DNA of 64,000 nt from an uncultured Eubacteriales bacterium (GTDB lineage Bacteria > Bacillota > Clostridia > Christensenellales > Aristaeellaceae). Shown here piece by piece: positions 49,545-58,107 of this stretch. A program made the translations under genes and the position numbers. Location: the NCBI GenBank assembly GCA_902799045.1, contig CADBZH010000003.1, forward strand, positions 124,001 to 188,000, given 5' to 3'. The notes below the pieces were generated by a model. That model had not been told where the DNA came from, ran no database searches, and saw only the letters and a program-made list of their open reading frames with translations. Each line of letters begins with the position of its first letter. Within the stretch, counting starts at the first letter, position 1.

Positions 49545-49601
49545 AAACCCGGATTGCCACGTCGGCTCCAACGAAAACCGACGTGGCAATCCGGGTTTTT
49601 G
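49545..49601 (+). repeat. Family A repeat copy 5, forming the dnaJ terminator
   Basis: AACCCGGATTGCCACGTCGG and CCGACGTGGCAATCCGGGTT are perfect 20-base arms around a 12-nt loop, preceded by AAAA and followed by TTTT, 13 bases after the dnaJ stop. It is the shortest copy and functionally looks like a Rho-independent terminator. Confidence 0.88.
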
Positions 49602-49626
49602 ACACAGCCTGCGGCATTGCCCCCAA

Positions 49627-49786
49627 GGGGTTGTCTCAAAATGAATATGTACGCATAATAGATGCGCAGGGGCGCTGTTGCGGCGCCCGCCTTTGTACGA
49701 TTTGCATCGTTGTACCCGGCGGGCAGCGCAACGCCGCCCCTACACGTGCATACCTGTTGTATGATTATGCGTTTTGAGACAACCCC
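49627..49786. mobile_element. MITE-like 160-bp palindromic element
   Basis: Terminal inverted repeats GGGGTTGTCTCAAAA and TTTTGAGACAACCCC are perfect over 15 bases. Inside, CGCATAAT/ATTATGCG and AGGGGCG...GGCGGGCAGCGCAACGCCGC pair further, so nearly the whole unit is one hairpin. It encodes nothing. The ends resemble the terminator stem at 38.59 kb, and the inner GGCGTTGCGC/CCCGCCGGG block recurs at 38.65 kb. No transposase is in the window. Confidence 0.7.
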
Positions 49787-49804
49787 AAGATTAACATACG
49801 CCGC

Positions 49805-49833
49805 TTGTCGAAGAAGGGGATTCATGCTATAAT
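49805..49833 (+). promoter_or_regulatory. Promoter of the PIG-V-like gene
   Basis: TTGTCG (49805-49810), 17-bp spacer, TATAAT (49828-49833) with TGC extended -10. Confidence 0.7.
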
Positions 49834-49852
49834 CAGGGCGGCAAGGCGGGTG

Positions 49853-51127
49853 ATGGGCATGAGTATCGATGCGGTGGGGCTCTGGCTGGGCCGTCTCGTG
49901 ATGGCGGGCTACGCGGCGCTGGTCGTCTGCGAGCTGCTTCGCTATTTCAAAACGGCGCTCACCGGGCCTGTCGAGCCGCGCCCAGGCGACGGACGGACGC
50001 CGCTGAAGCGCGTGCTGGCGGAGACGCTGATCGCCTTCGTCGCCTCGCGACTGCTGGTGGCGCTGACCTTTGCCGCCTGCTTCGCCATCGAGAACCACTC
50101 GCTGGAGGGCCTGTGGGGCGCCTTCGGCTATCGCCTGAAGCCCTGGGACGCCAACCACTATCTGGGCATCATCGAAAACTGGTACGTCACCGAGGGCGAT
50201 CCGCGCCTGCACATCGTGTTCCTGCCGTTCTACCCGGCGCTCTGCCGGGGGCTGCATCTGGCGACGGGAATGTCGGCGCTGGCCGCGGCGGAGGTGGTTT
50301 CAAACCTCGCGCTGGTCGGCTGCGGCATGGCGATGTACCGGCTGGCGGAGCTGGACGGCGGCGCGACGATGGGCCGGCGGGCGATGCTGCTTGCGCTGTT
50401 CACGCCGATGACCTACTTCTATTCCATCGCCTACACCGAATCGACGTTTCTGCTGGCAACGCTGCTGGCGGTGCTCTTTGCCCGCAGGCGGCGGTTTGTC
50501 TGGGCCGTGGCCTTCGGCGCGATGGCGGCCAACGCCCGCATCGTGGGCATGGCCGTGGCGATCCCGATCTTCTGGGAGCTTTTGAGGGCCGAGCGGGAGC
50601 GGCGGGACGGGCCGCCGGACTGGAAGCGGGTGGCGCTGTGCGTCGCGAAGGTGCTGCCGGTGGGCCTGGGGCTGGCGCTGTACCTGTTCGGCAACTGGCG
50701 GCTGTTCGGCGATCCCCTGCAATTTCTCACCTTCCAGCGCGAACACTGGTCCCAGAGCTTCGGCAGCATGGCGAACACCTTCCGCTACTGCCTGGCCAAC
50801 GCCGTCGGCTATGACGACAACCTCTACCGCCTCGGCGTCTGGATCCCCCAGGTCGCGCTGCTGCTGGCGGTGCCGGCGGTGCTGTTCTGGCGGCGAAGGC
50901 GGGAGAACGTGGCGGACACGGCCTACCTGCTGGTGTTTCACTATGTCAGCTTCGCGCCGACCTGGCTTCTGAGCGGCGCACGCTATCTGTCCGCCGCCTA
51001 CGCCGTCTATCCCATGCTGGCGCGGATCCCCCGGGGCAAGCGGGGCTTCGCGGCGCTGCTGGCGGGGGAATGCGCCCTGCTGGCGTTCATGACGGTGGTC
51101 GGGCTTTGGCACGGCAAAGTATACTGA
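49853..51127 (+). CDS. PIG-V-like multi-pass membrane glycosyltransferase
   Basis: A 424-residue polytopic protein with roughly ten membrane helices. After the first helices, the extracytoplasmic loop YRLKPWDANHYLGIIENWYV carries the WDxxHY signature of the PIG-V/Mannosyl_trans2 group, followed by FLPFYPALCRGLHLATGMSA and SIAYTESTFLLATLLAVLFA. Such GT-C enzymes use polyprenyl-phosphate sugars; acceptor and sugar are unknown here. ATG 49853 or 49859 are possible starts (GGCGGGTG between). It sits between dnaJ and prmA with its own promoter, interrupting the usual dnaJ-prmA order. Confidence 0.8.
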   Translation: MGMSIDAVGLWLGRLVMAGYAALVVCELLRYFKTALTGPVEPRPGDGRTPLKRVLAETLIAFVASRLLVALTFAACFAIENHSLEGLWGAFGYRLKPWDANHYLGIIENWYVTEGDPRLHIVFLPFYPALCRGLHLATGMSALAAAEVVSNLALVGCGMAMYRLAELDGGATMGRRAMLLALFTPMTYFYSIAYTESTFLLATLLAVLFARRRRFVWAVAFGAMAANARIVGMAVAIPIFWELLRAERERRDGPPDWKRVALCVAKVLPVGLGLALYLFGNWRLFGDPLQFLTFQREHWSQSFGSMANTFRYCLANAVGYDDNLYRLGVWIPQVALLLAVPAVLFWRRRRENVADTAYLLVFHYVSFAPTWLLSGARYLSAAYAVYPMLARIPRGKRGFAALLAGECALLAFMTVVGLWHGKVY

Positions 51128-51143
51128 TGAGAGGACGACGCAC

Positions 51144-52088
51144 ATGGACTGGATGGAATACACGATACTCACCACCACCGAGGCCAGCGAGCTGATCTCG
51201 CAGGTCCTGCTGGACGCGGGCAGCACCGGCACGATGATCGAGGACAAGAACGATGTGGCGGCGAACCAGCGGCCGGAGGGCCAGTGGGACATCATCGACG
51301 AGGCCATCGCCCAGCGCATCGGCGACGACGTGAAGGTGACGGGCTACTTTGAGGTGGACGGAAAACTGGCAGACCGGCTGGCCTTCATCGAGGGCGAGCT
51401 GCGCCGCCTGCGGGGCATGGAGCTGGGCATGGACCTGGGCAAGCTGGAAACCCTGCGCCACGACGTGGCCGAGCAGGACTGGACGGAGAGCTGGAAGGCG
51501 GCCTTCAAGCCCTTCCGGCTGGGCGAGCACATGATCGTGAAGCCCAGCTGGGAGAGCGTGGAGACGCGCCCGGGCGACCACGTCATCGAGATCGACCCCG
51601 GCATGGCCTTCGGCACCGGCACCCACGAGACCACCGGCATGTGCGTGAAGCTGGTGGAGAAGTACGTGAAGGCAGGCAACCGGGTGATCGACATCGGCAC
51701 CGGCACCGGCATCCTCGCCATCGCGGCGGCCCACATGGGCGCGCAGCCCGTGCTGGCGACGGACCTGGACGCCGTGGCCGTGCGCGTGGCGGCGGAAAAC
51801 GTGAGGATCAACGGCTTCGGGGGCGTGATCGACGTGCGCTGCGGCGACCTGCTGGACGTGGTGGAGGAGTCCGGCGACGTGGTGATCGCGAACATCATCT
51901 CCGACGTGATCGTGATGCTGGCGGAGCCCGTGAGGGCGCGCATCGTCGACGGCGGCATCTTCATCTGCTCCGGCATCTCCGTGGAGCGCCGGCAGGACGT
52001 GCTGAACGCCCTCGACGCGGCGAACTACGAGCTGCTGGACGCCCTCGCCGAGGGCGAATGGTGCGCCATGGCGGCCAGGAAGAGGTAA
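51144..52088 (+). CDS. prmA: Ribosomal protein L11 methyltransferase
   Basis: SAM-dependent trimethylation of ribosomal protein L11. The 314 residues have the N-terminal substrate-recognition domain (WMEYTILTTTEASELISQVL), the linker and the catalytic core with GMAFGTGTHETTGMCVKLVE, SAM motif VIDIGTGTGILAIAAAHMGA and the NII-type motif VVIANIISDVIV. AGAGGACG precedes the ATG. The next gene starts one base after the stop. Confidence 0.95.
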   Translation: MDWMEYTILTTTEASELISQVLLDAGSTGTMIEDKNDVAANQRPEGQWDIIDEAIAQRIGDDVKVTGYFEVDGKLADRLAFIEGELRRLRGMELGMDLGKLETLRHDVAEQDWTESWKAAFKPFRLGEHMIVKPSWESVETRPGDHVIEIDPGMAFGTGTHETTGMCVKLVEKYVKAGNRVIDIGTGTGILAIAAAHMGAQPVLATDLDAVAVRVAAENVRINGFGGVIDVRCGDLLDVVEESGDVVIANIISDVIVMLAEPVRARIVDGGIFICSGISVERRQDVLNALDAANYELLDALAEGEWCAMAARKR

Positions 52089-52089
52089 T

Positions 52090-52806
52090 ATGCACTGCTT
52101 TTACATCGACCCGCCGGAGGGCGGCTTTGCCAGGCTGCTGCCGGAGGAGGCCCGGCACGCCGAAAAGGTGCTGCGGCTGAAGAAGGGCGACGAACTCTGC
52201 GCCATGGACGGCGCTGGCGGGCGCTGGCGGGCGGAGATGGATGAAGGCGGCCGGGTGCGGCTGATTGAGGCGCTGCCCTCGAACGAGAGCCCGACGCGCA
52301 TTACCGTGTACGAGGGCCTGCCCAAGGCCGACAAGCTGGATTTCATCGCCCAGAAGCTCACGGAGCTGGGCGCGGCGGCGCTCGTGCCAGTGCGCATGAA
52401 CCGCTGCGTGGTGAAGCTGGACGCCAGGGACGGCGACAAGCGGCGGGAGCGCCTTCAAAAGATCGCCCGGGAGGCCGCGAAGCAGTGCAACCGGGGCCTG
52501 CCCCTGGAGGTGGCCGCGCCGATGGACTGGAAGGCGGCGCTTTCCGCCATGGGGCGGCACGACGCGCTGCTGATCCCCTGGGAGGACGCCCGGGGCGTTC
52601 GGATGAAGGACGTGTGCGCCGGGCTTCCGGACGCAAGGGACATCGGCATCGTCATCGGCCCGGAGGGCGGCATGTCCCCGGAGGAGGTCGCGGCGATGAC
52701 CGCGATCGGCGGCCGCGCCGTCACCCTCGGCCCGCGCATCCTGCGCACGGAGACCGCCGCTGTGATCGCCGCCGCGCTGGCGATGCAGCTCTGGGGAGAC
52801 ATCTGA
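52090..52806 (+). CDS. rsmE: 16S rRNA (uracil1498-N3)-methyltransferase
   Basis: SPOUT methyltransferase modifying U1498 of 16S rRNA. The 238 residues contain an N-terminal PUA-like domain (ARHAEKVLRLKKGDELCAMD) and the knotted catalytic domain: GLPKADKLDFIAQKLTELGA, IGPEGGMSPEE and LGPRILRTETAAVIAAALAM, all RsmE signatures. Tightly coupled to prmA upstream and followed by mtaB after 36 bases. Confidence 0.95.
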   Translation: MHCFYIDPPEGGFARLLPEEARHAEKVLRLKKGDELCAMDGAGGRWRAEMDEGGRVRLIEALPSNESPTRITVYEGLPKADKLDFIAQKLTELGAAALVPVRMNRCVVKLDARDGDKRRERLQKIAREAAKQCNRGLPLEVAAPMDWKAALSAMGRHDALLIPWEDARGVRMKDVCAGLPDARDIGIVIGPEGGMSPEEVAAMTAIGGRAVTLGPRILRTETAAVIAAALAMQLWGDI

Positions 52807-52842
52807 GTTTGGAGTGCGCAAGACACCCACGAGGGAGGATCC

Positions 52843-54138
52843 ATGAGGACGATTGCCACCTATACCCTGGGATGCAAGGTGAACCAGTATGACACCGAGG
52901 CCATGCTGGAGGCGTTTGAGCGCGCGGGCTACGCCGCCGTGGATTTCCGCGAGGCGGCGGACGTCTACCTGATCAACACCTGCACCGTCACCGGCACCGG
53001 CGACCAGAAGTCGCTGAAGACCATTCGCCGCGCCGCCCGGGAGCATCCCGACTGCGCCATCGTGGTCTGCGGCTGCCTGGCCCAGCGGGAGGCGGAGCGC
53101 ATCGCCGCGATGGACAACGTGCGCCTCGTCGTCGGCGTGCAGCGCCGGGGCGAGGTGGTCGAGCTGCTGGAGCAGGCGCTTACATCCGGCGGGACGATCA
53201 ACGCCGTGGCCCCGCTGAAGGACGCGCCCTTCGAGAGCCTCGCCATCACCCGCCACGAGGGCAAGACCCGCGCGACGATGAAGATCCAGGAGGGCTGCGA
53301 TCGCTGGTGCAGCTACTGCATCATTCCCGCCGTGCGCGGGCCGGTGCGCTCGATGGCGCTTTCCGAGGTGGCCGCCGAGGCCGCGCGCCTGGGCGCGGCG
53401 GGCTATCGGGAGATCGTCGTCACCGGCATCCACCTGGCCAGCTACGGCCGCGGCACGGAGCACGGGCTCCTCGACGCCCTGCGCGCCGTGCACGACGCCC
53501 CGGGGGTGCGCCGGGTGCGTCTGGGCTCGCTGGAGCCGCTGATCGTCACCGGGGAATTCGCCCGCCGGCTTTCCGAACTGCCGGGGCTGATGCGCCAGTT
53601 TCATCTGTCGCTGCAATCCGGCAGCGCGTCGGTGCTGAAGCGGATGCACCGCCGGTACACGCCGGAGGAATACCTGGCGGCGGTGGACGCGCTGCGCCGG
53701 TTCATGCCGGATTGCGCCGTCACCACCGACATCATCGTGGGCTTCCCCGGCGAGACCGAGGCGGAGTTTGAGGCAACGCTGGCCTTTGCCGAGGCGGCGC
53801 GCCTCTCCCGCATCCACGTGTTCCCGTATTCCCGGCGCAGCGGCACCGTGGCGGACCGCATGGAGGGCCAGGTGGACGAGGCCGTGAAGCACGAGCGCGC
53901 GAAGCGGCTGATCGAGCTGGGGAACCGGCTGGAGCGCCGCTTCGTCTCAGAATTGCTGGGCACCTGCCAGGAGGTGCTGTTTGAGACGCCCGCGGGGGAG
54001 GGCCTCGCGGAGGGCTACACCGGCCAGTACGTGCGCGTTCGGGCCGGGGCGCGGCCGGGGCAGATCGCCGTCGTGCGCCTGGATCGGGCCGAGGGCACGC
54101 TGGCCATCGGAACCGTCATCGAAACCAAGGAGGTTTAG
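52843..54138 (+). CDS. mtaB: tRNA ms2t6A37 methylthiotransferase MtaB
   Basis: Radical-SAM enzyme converting t6A37 to ms2t6A37 in Lys-tRNA. The 431 residues have the UPF0004 domain with three cluster Cys (TLGCKVNQYD, INTCTVTG, VCGCLAQRE), the radical-SAM CDRWCSYC (Cys152, 156, 159), and a C-terminal TRAM domain (GLAEGYTGQYVRVRAGARPG). The KVNQYD start is typical of MtaB rather than MiaB. The t6A precursor depends on Sua5, encoded at 38.8 kb. GGGAGG precedes the ATG. Confidence 0.95.
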   Translation: MRTIATYTLGCKVNQYDTEAMLEAFERAGYAAVDFREAADVYLINTCTVTGTGDQKSLKTIRRAAREHPDCAIVVCGCLAQREAERIAAMDNVRLVVGVQRRGEVVELLEQALTSGGTINAVAPLKDAPFESLAITRHEGKTRATMKIQEGCDRWCSYCIIPAVRGPVRSMALSEVAAEAARLGAAGYREIVVTGIHLASYGRGTEHGLLDALRAVHDAPGVRRVRLGSLEPLIVTGEFARRLSELPGLMRQFHLSLQSGSASVLKRMHRRYTPEEYLAAVDALRRFMPDCAVTTDIIVGFPGETEAEFEATLAFAEAARLSRIHVFPYSRRSGTVADRMEGQVDEAVKHERAKRLIELGNRLERRFVSELLGTCQEVLFETPAGEGLAEGYTGQYVRVRAGARPGQIAVVRLDRAEGTLAIGTVIETKEV

Positions 54139-54141
54139 AAT

Positions 54142-54477
54142 ATGAAGGATTGCCTGTTTTGCAAGATCATCGCCGGGGAGATTCCCGGCAGCAAGGTGTT
54201 TGAGAACGACCGGGTGTTCGCCTTCCGCGACATCCATCCGCAGGCCCCGGTGCACGTGCTGATCGTGCCGAAGAAGCACATGGCCAACGTGCTGGAGTGC
54301 GACGGCGAAACCGCCGCGGCGCTGGCGGAGGCCGCCGGACAGATCGCTCGGCAGGAGGGCGTGGCCGAGAGCGGCTTCCGCCTCATCAGCAACTGCGGCA
54401 GGGACGGCGCGCAGTCCGTGAACCATCTGCACGTGCACCTGCTGGGCGGCGTCCAGCTGACGGAGAAGATGAACTGA
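54142..54477 (+). CDS. HIT-family hydrolase (HinT-like)
   Basis: A 111-residue nucleotide phosphoramidase-type protein: CLFCKIIAGEIPGSKVFEND at the start, VLIVPKKHMANV in the middle, and the histidine triad NHLHVHLLGG, where the central His is the nucleophile. It resembles HinT, which hydrolyses aminoacyl- or lipid-AMP adducts. It begins four bases after the mtaB stop with AAGGAGG inside the mtaB end. A second, different HIT protein is encoded at 59.2 kb. Confidence 0.95.
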   Translation: MKDCLFCKIIAGEIPGSKVFENDRVFAFRDIHPQAPVHVLIVPKKHMANVLECDGETAAALAEAAGQIARQEGVAESGFRLISNCGRDGAQSVNHLHVHLLGGVQLTEKMN

Positions 54478-54564
54478 CGATCCCTTCGGGCGCCGTCAAG
54501 TTTGTCAAATCCGCGTCGATCGTTCAAAGTTTTGTGAAAATCTTGGTTTATTTGCTCTCAAGGC

Positions 54565-54594
54565 TTGACGAGTACACAGTCTTTGGGGTATAAT
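54565..54594 (+). promoter_or_regulatory. Promoter of rpsU
   Basis: TTGACG (54565-54570), 18-bp spacer, perfect TATAAT (54589-54594). Confidence 0.75.
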
Positions 54595-54660
54595 AAACGA
54601 TGTGGCGAACCCCATGCTACATTGGCATATGCCATTCAATCGCGAGGGGAGGGAAAGCAC

Positions 54661-54834
54661 ATGTCCGAGGTACGCATTCGGGAAAATGAATCATTGGAAA
54701 GCGCGCTGCGCCGTTTTAAGCGCAAGACTGCTCGTGATGGCATTCTCGCAGAAGCTAGGAAAAGGGAACACTATGAAAAGCCCAGCGTAAAGCGTAAGAA
54801 GAAGGCCGAAGCTGCTCGCAAGCGCAAGTATTAA
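54661..54834 (+). CDS. rpsU: Ribosomal protein S21
   Basis: A 57-residue small-subunit protein: [20 protein letters not shown], then a basic tail [20 protein letters not shown] lies eight bases before the ATG; further upstream starts lie in the promoter. It has its own promoter and terminator, and the A-rich codon use differs from its GC-rich neighbours, as expected for a highly expressed ribosomal gene. Confidence 0.97.
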   Translation: MSEVRIRENESLESALRRFKRKTARDGILAEARKREHYEKPSVKRKKKAEAARKRKY

Positions 54835-54844
54835 AGCCAATGAA

Positions 54845-54876
54845 AGCCCCTCTGGTCGCCCGGAGGGGCTGTTTTC
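54845..54876 (+). terminator. Intrinsic terminator of rpsU
   Basis: AGCCCCTC (54845-54852) pairs with GAGGGGCT (54863-54870), followed by GTTTTC. Confidence 0.85.
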
Positions 54877-54986
54877 AGATTTGCAGGTTGGTTGTCATCA
54901 TTCGTATCACACAGACATAATGATATACAGAAGCGCGCTCGTCTTGTTTGCTGCGCTTGTCTTCCGTTGTTTGGAGAAAACTCTAT

Positions 54987-56018
54987 ATGCGATACATCAT
55001 GCTGCTGTGGCCCCATGCCAACGCCCGCTATCAGAGCGAGACGGTGAATTTGGCGCGCGCGGAATTGAGGCTGATGCTGGACCGGTTGGCCCCCGAAGCC
55101 GAAATCGCGGCGGAGTCGGGGCTGGACATGCCCGCCCTGGCCATTGATTTCCCCGCCGCGCCGGAGGCGCAGGTGCTGAGCGCCCTGCGGGGGCATTCGC
55201 TGCTCTACGCGCTGTTTGAGGCCCGGGACGGGCTGCTCACGCCGGTGGCGGGGCGCGGGGAGGCCAGGGTGGGCGGCGATCTGCCCGCCATTCTCAAGTA
55301 CAAGGGCAAGACCAACGAAATGTTTTTGCAGCTGCTCGTCAACGCGGCGCTGTATTCCGGCGCATACTGGCGGGATGCGGGCGCGAGGCTGGCGTTCTTC
55401 GACCCCATGTGCGGCCGGGCGACGAGCCTGTTCGTGGCGGCGAACCTCGGCTGGGACGCCACCGGCGCGGACGTGGACCGCAACGATTTGAAGGAGGCGG
55501 AGCACTTCTTCAAGCGCTATCTGGAGTATCACCGCTTCAAGCACGCCCTGTCGCGGGAATCCCGCACGCTGAAGAAGGGCCAGGCGCAGGTGTGCCGGTT
55601 TGAGTACGCTGCCGACCCCGCTGACTTCAAGGCCGGTCAGGCCCGTCGGTTGAGCCTCGTCAACCTGGACGCGACCCAGACCGAGGCGGCCCTTGGCAAG
55701 AACGCCTTTCACATCATCGCCTGCGACCTGCCCTACGGCGTGCGCCACGATGCCCAGCTGGCCCGGGGCACGGAGCGCAGGGGCAACTGGCTGGAGACGC
55801 TGCTGACCCGGGCGCTGCCGGGCTGGAAGGCGGCGCTGAAGGCCGGAGGCACCGTCGCGCTGTCGTTCAACGCCCAGAACCTGTCGCTGGCCCGGATGCG
55901 CGCCCTGATGGCGGACGCGGGCCTGGAGGTGCTGGCGGGCGGGCCCTATGACGGCTTCTCCCACTGGGTGGAGCAGGCCATCACGCGGGACATCGCCATC
56001 TGCAAAAAACCCGAATAG
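54987..56018 (+). CDS. SAM-dependent methyltransferase, TRM11/UPF0020-like
   Basis: A 343-residue protein. The C-terminal half is a Rossmann methyltransferase: SAM motif I FFDPMCGRATSLFVAANLGW, acidic post-I TGADVDRNDLKEAEHF, and the catalytic loop IIACDLPYGVRHD, where DLPYG takes the place of N/DPPY. This layout fits the TRM11/Trm14 group of tRNA guanosine methyltransferases, but I see no THUMP domain in the ~150-residue N-terminal half, so target and base are unassigned. GGAG lies ten bases before the chosen ATG. It is followed 39 bases later by rho. Confidence 0.75.
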   Translation: MRYIMLLWPHANARYQSETVNLARAELRLMLDRLAPEAEIAAESGLDMPALAIDFPAAPEAQVLSALRGHSLLYALFEARDGLLTPVAGRGEARVGGDLPAILKYKGKTNEMFLQLLVNAALYSGAYWRDAGARLAFFDPMCGRATSLFVAANLGWDATGADVDRNDLKEAEHFFKRYLEYHRFKHALSRESRTLKKGQAQVCRFEYAADPADFKAGQARRLSLVNLDATQTEAALGKNAFHIIACDLPYGVRHDAQLARGTERRGNWLETLLTRALPGWKAALKAGGTVALSFNAQNLSLARMRALMADAGLEVLAGGPYDGFSHWVEQAITRDIAICKKPE

Positions 56019-56057
56019 TGATGCAAAAACTGATATCCCCCTGAAACGGAGGTTTAT

Positions 56058-57932
56058 ATGGATTATCAATCGCTGCACATCAAGACCGTCGTGGAGCTGC
56101 GCAAGCTGGCGAAGGAGGCCGGGGTGCGCGTGCCGGCGGGAACGAACAAGAGCACGCTGATCGCGATGCTGTTGGAGGCCGAGGCCGCAAAGCCCGCGCC
56201 CAAACCCGCCGAGGCAAAGAAGCCCGAGCCCAGGCCCGCCGAGGCAAAGGAGGCTTCGCAGTCGCCGGAGGCCAGGCCCGCCGAAGCGCCGAAGAAGCGC
56301 AGCCCGGGCAGGCCCAGGAAGCAGCGCACGGAGGCGGAGCCGCAAAAGCCCGCCGAGGGCAAAAAGGCGGAGGACAAACCCGCGCCGCAAAAGCCCGCCG
56401 AGGGAAAAAAGGCGGAAGCCAAAGCCGCGCCGCAAAAGCCCGCCGAGGGAAAAAAGGCGGAGGCCAAACCCGCGCCGCAAAAGCCCGCCGAGGGCAAAAA
56501 GGCGGAGGCCAAACCCGTGCCGCAAAAGCCCGTCGAAGTGCCGAAGCCGGTGGCCCGGGTGGAAAAGCCCACCGAAGCGCCGAAGCCGATGCCCCGGGTG
56601 GAAAAGCCCACCGAAGCGCCGAAGCCGGAGCGGCCCGTGCCGACGCAGCCGCGTCCGATGCCGCGCAACAGTTACAGCCGCGCGGCCGTGCGCCCCCAGG
56701 CGATCCGCCCGGAGGCCGTGTACGGCAACGGCGAATACCGCACCTCGAATCCCCAGGCCGGCGAACTGCTGGCAGCGGGGGAGTGCGGCGAGGGCGCGGG
56801 CGTGCTGGAGATCCAGCCGGACGGCTACGGCTTCCTGCGGGCGGAGAACTGCCTGCCCGGGCCGAACGACGTGTACATCTCCATCGCCCAGATCCGCCGC
56901 TTCAACCTGCGCAACGGCGACCTGGTGGCCGGCAAGACCCGTCCCCAGCGGGAGGGCGACCGCTACAGCGCCATACTCTACATCACCGAGATCAACGGCG
57001 AGCCGCCGGAGAAGGCCGCGGAGCGCCCGCGCTTTGAGGACCTGATCCCCATCTATCCGGACCAGCGCCTGCGGCTGGAGCCGTCGAATGGCCAGGGCGA
57101 CCTGTCGCTTCGGCTGGTGGACATGCTCGCGCCCATCGGCAAGGGCCAGAGGGGCATGATCGTCTCCCAGCCCAAGGCCGGCAAGACCACCCTTTTGAAG
57201 AAGCTGGCCAACGCCATCACCACCCAGTATCCCGACGTGCACCTGATCGTGCTGCTGATCGACGAGCGCCCCGAGGAGGTCACCGACATGCAGCGCTCCA
57301 TCCAGGGCGAGGTGATCTACTCCACCTTCGACGAGGAGCCGGAGCACCACACCCGCGTGTCGGAGATGGTGCTGGCCCGGGCGCAGCGCCTGGTGGAGAT
57401 GGGCAAGGACGTGGTGGTGCTGCTGGATTCCATCACGCGCCTAGCCCGCGCCTACAACCTGACGATCACGCCCACCGGGCGCTCGCTGTCCGGCGGCCTC
57501 GACCCGGGAGCGTTGTTCCGGCCCAAGCGCTTCTTCGGCGCGGCGCGGAACATCGAGGGCGGCGGCAGCCTGACCATCATCGCCACGGCCCTGGTGGAGA
57601 CCGGCAGCCGCATGGACGACATCATCTTCGAGGAGTTCAAGGGCACCGGCAACATGGAGCTGCACCTCGACCGCAAGCTCTCCGACCGCCGCGTGTTCCC
57701 GGCCATCGACCTTTTGAAGTCCGGTACCCGCCGCGAGGAGCTGCTGCTCTCCGAGGAGGAGATGAACGGCGAATACCAGGTGCGCAAGATGCTCAACGGA
57801 CGCCAGCAGGAGATGTACGAGCAGCTGATCGGCCTGATGACCAAGACCAGCAACAACGCCGATTTCTTCACCCGCCTCAAGGGCTGGCTGGCGGTGTATG
57901 AAAAGGACGGGTATTCGCTGGGAGGACGGTAG
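56058..57932 (+). CDS. rho: Transcription termination factor Rho with repeat-bearing N-terminal insert
   Basis: A 624-residue hexameric RNA helicase, about 200 residues longer than E. coli Rho. The N-terminal helical Rho_N domain ([20 protein letters not shown]) is followed by a ~180-residue Lys/Pro/Glu/Ala-rich insert with four 15-residue repeats ([15 protein letters not shown]). Then comes the RNA-binding cold-shock-like domain ([20 protein letters not shown]) and the ATPase: Walker [14 protein letters not shown], Walker [18 protein letters not shown]-loop [15 protein letters not shown]. Rho inserts of this kind occur in high-GC bacteria and in some clostridia, where they may bind RNA or phase separate (inference). 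GGAGG precedes the ATG; a strong terminator follows. Confidence 0.95.
   Translation: MDYQSLHIKTVVELRKLAKEAGVRVPAGTNKSTLIAMLLEAEAAKPAPKPAEAKKPEPRPAEAKEASQSPEARPAEAPKKRSPGRPRKQRTEAEPQKPAEGKKAEDKPAPQKPAEGKKAEAKAAPQKPAEGKKAEAKPAPQKPAEGKKAEAKPVPQKPVEVPKPVARVEKPTEAPKPMPRVEKPTEAPKPERPVPTQPRPMPRNSYSRAAVRPQAIRPEAVYGNGEYRTSNPQAGELLAAGECGEGAGVLEIQPDGYGFLRAENCLPGPNDVYISIAQIRRFNLRNGDLVAGKTRPQREGDRYSAILYITEINGEPPEKAAERPRFEDLIPIYPDQRLRLEPSNGQGDLSLRLVDMLAPIGKGQRGMIVSQPKAGKTTLLKKLANAITTQYPDVHLIVLLIDERPEEVTDMQRSIQGEVIYSTFDEEPEHHTRVSEMVLARAQRLVEMGKDVVVLLDSITRLARAYNLTITPTGRSLSGGLDPGALFRPKRFFGAARNIEGGGSLTIIATALVETGSRMDDIIFEEFKGTGNMELHLDRKLSDRRVFPAIDLLKSGTRREELLLSEEEMNGEYQVRKMLNGRQQEMYEQLIGLMTKTSNNADFFTRLKGWLAVYEKDGYSLGGR
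56340..56519 (+). repeat. Four 45-bp in-frame tandem repeats inside rho
   Basis: Four copies of a 15-codon unit (consensus peptide [15 protein letters not shown]) with few base differences; a fifth, diverged partial copy follows. Copy number could vary between strains without breaking the frame. Confidence 0.93.
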
Positions 57933-57946
57933 GCTTCCAACAGGAC

Positions 57947-57984
57947 GGCGACGCGATGGGTTTCCATCGCGTCGCCGGGTTTTT
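57947..57984 (+). terminator. Intrinsic terminator after rho
   Basis: Perfect 13-bp stem GGCGACGCGATGG / CCATCGCGTCGCC with a 4-nt loop, followed by GGGTTTTTGG. Confidence 0.92.
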
Positions 57985-58010
57985 GGAATGGTACATGATC
58001 AGGGGACCGG

Positions 58011-58102
58011 ATTGTCACGTCGGCCTGCGGCCTCCTCGCCATGACGCGGCGGGGAGCGGGGGCATTCCTCACACGGAATGAGGTGTGGCGATCCGGTCCC
58101 CT
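58011..58102. repeat. Dispersed palindromic repeat, family A copy 6
   Basis: AGGGGACCGGATTGTCACGT...GTGGCGATCCGGTCCCCT outer arms with a partly decayed core (CATTCCTCACACGGAATG inner hairpin). It sits between rho and queA, which converge. Confidence 0.82.
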
Positions 58103-58107
58103 TCGCC

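Noticed and set aside
56340..56519. CRISPR-like array
   Set aside because: The 45-bp units are contiguous, in frame and encode [13 protein letters not shown] peptides within rho; there are no unique spacers and no cas genes.
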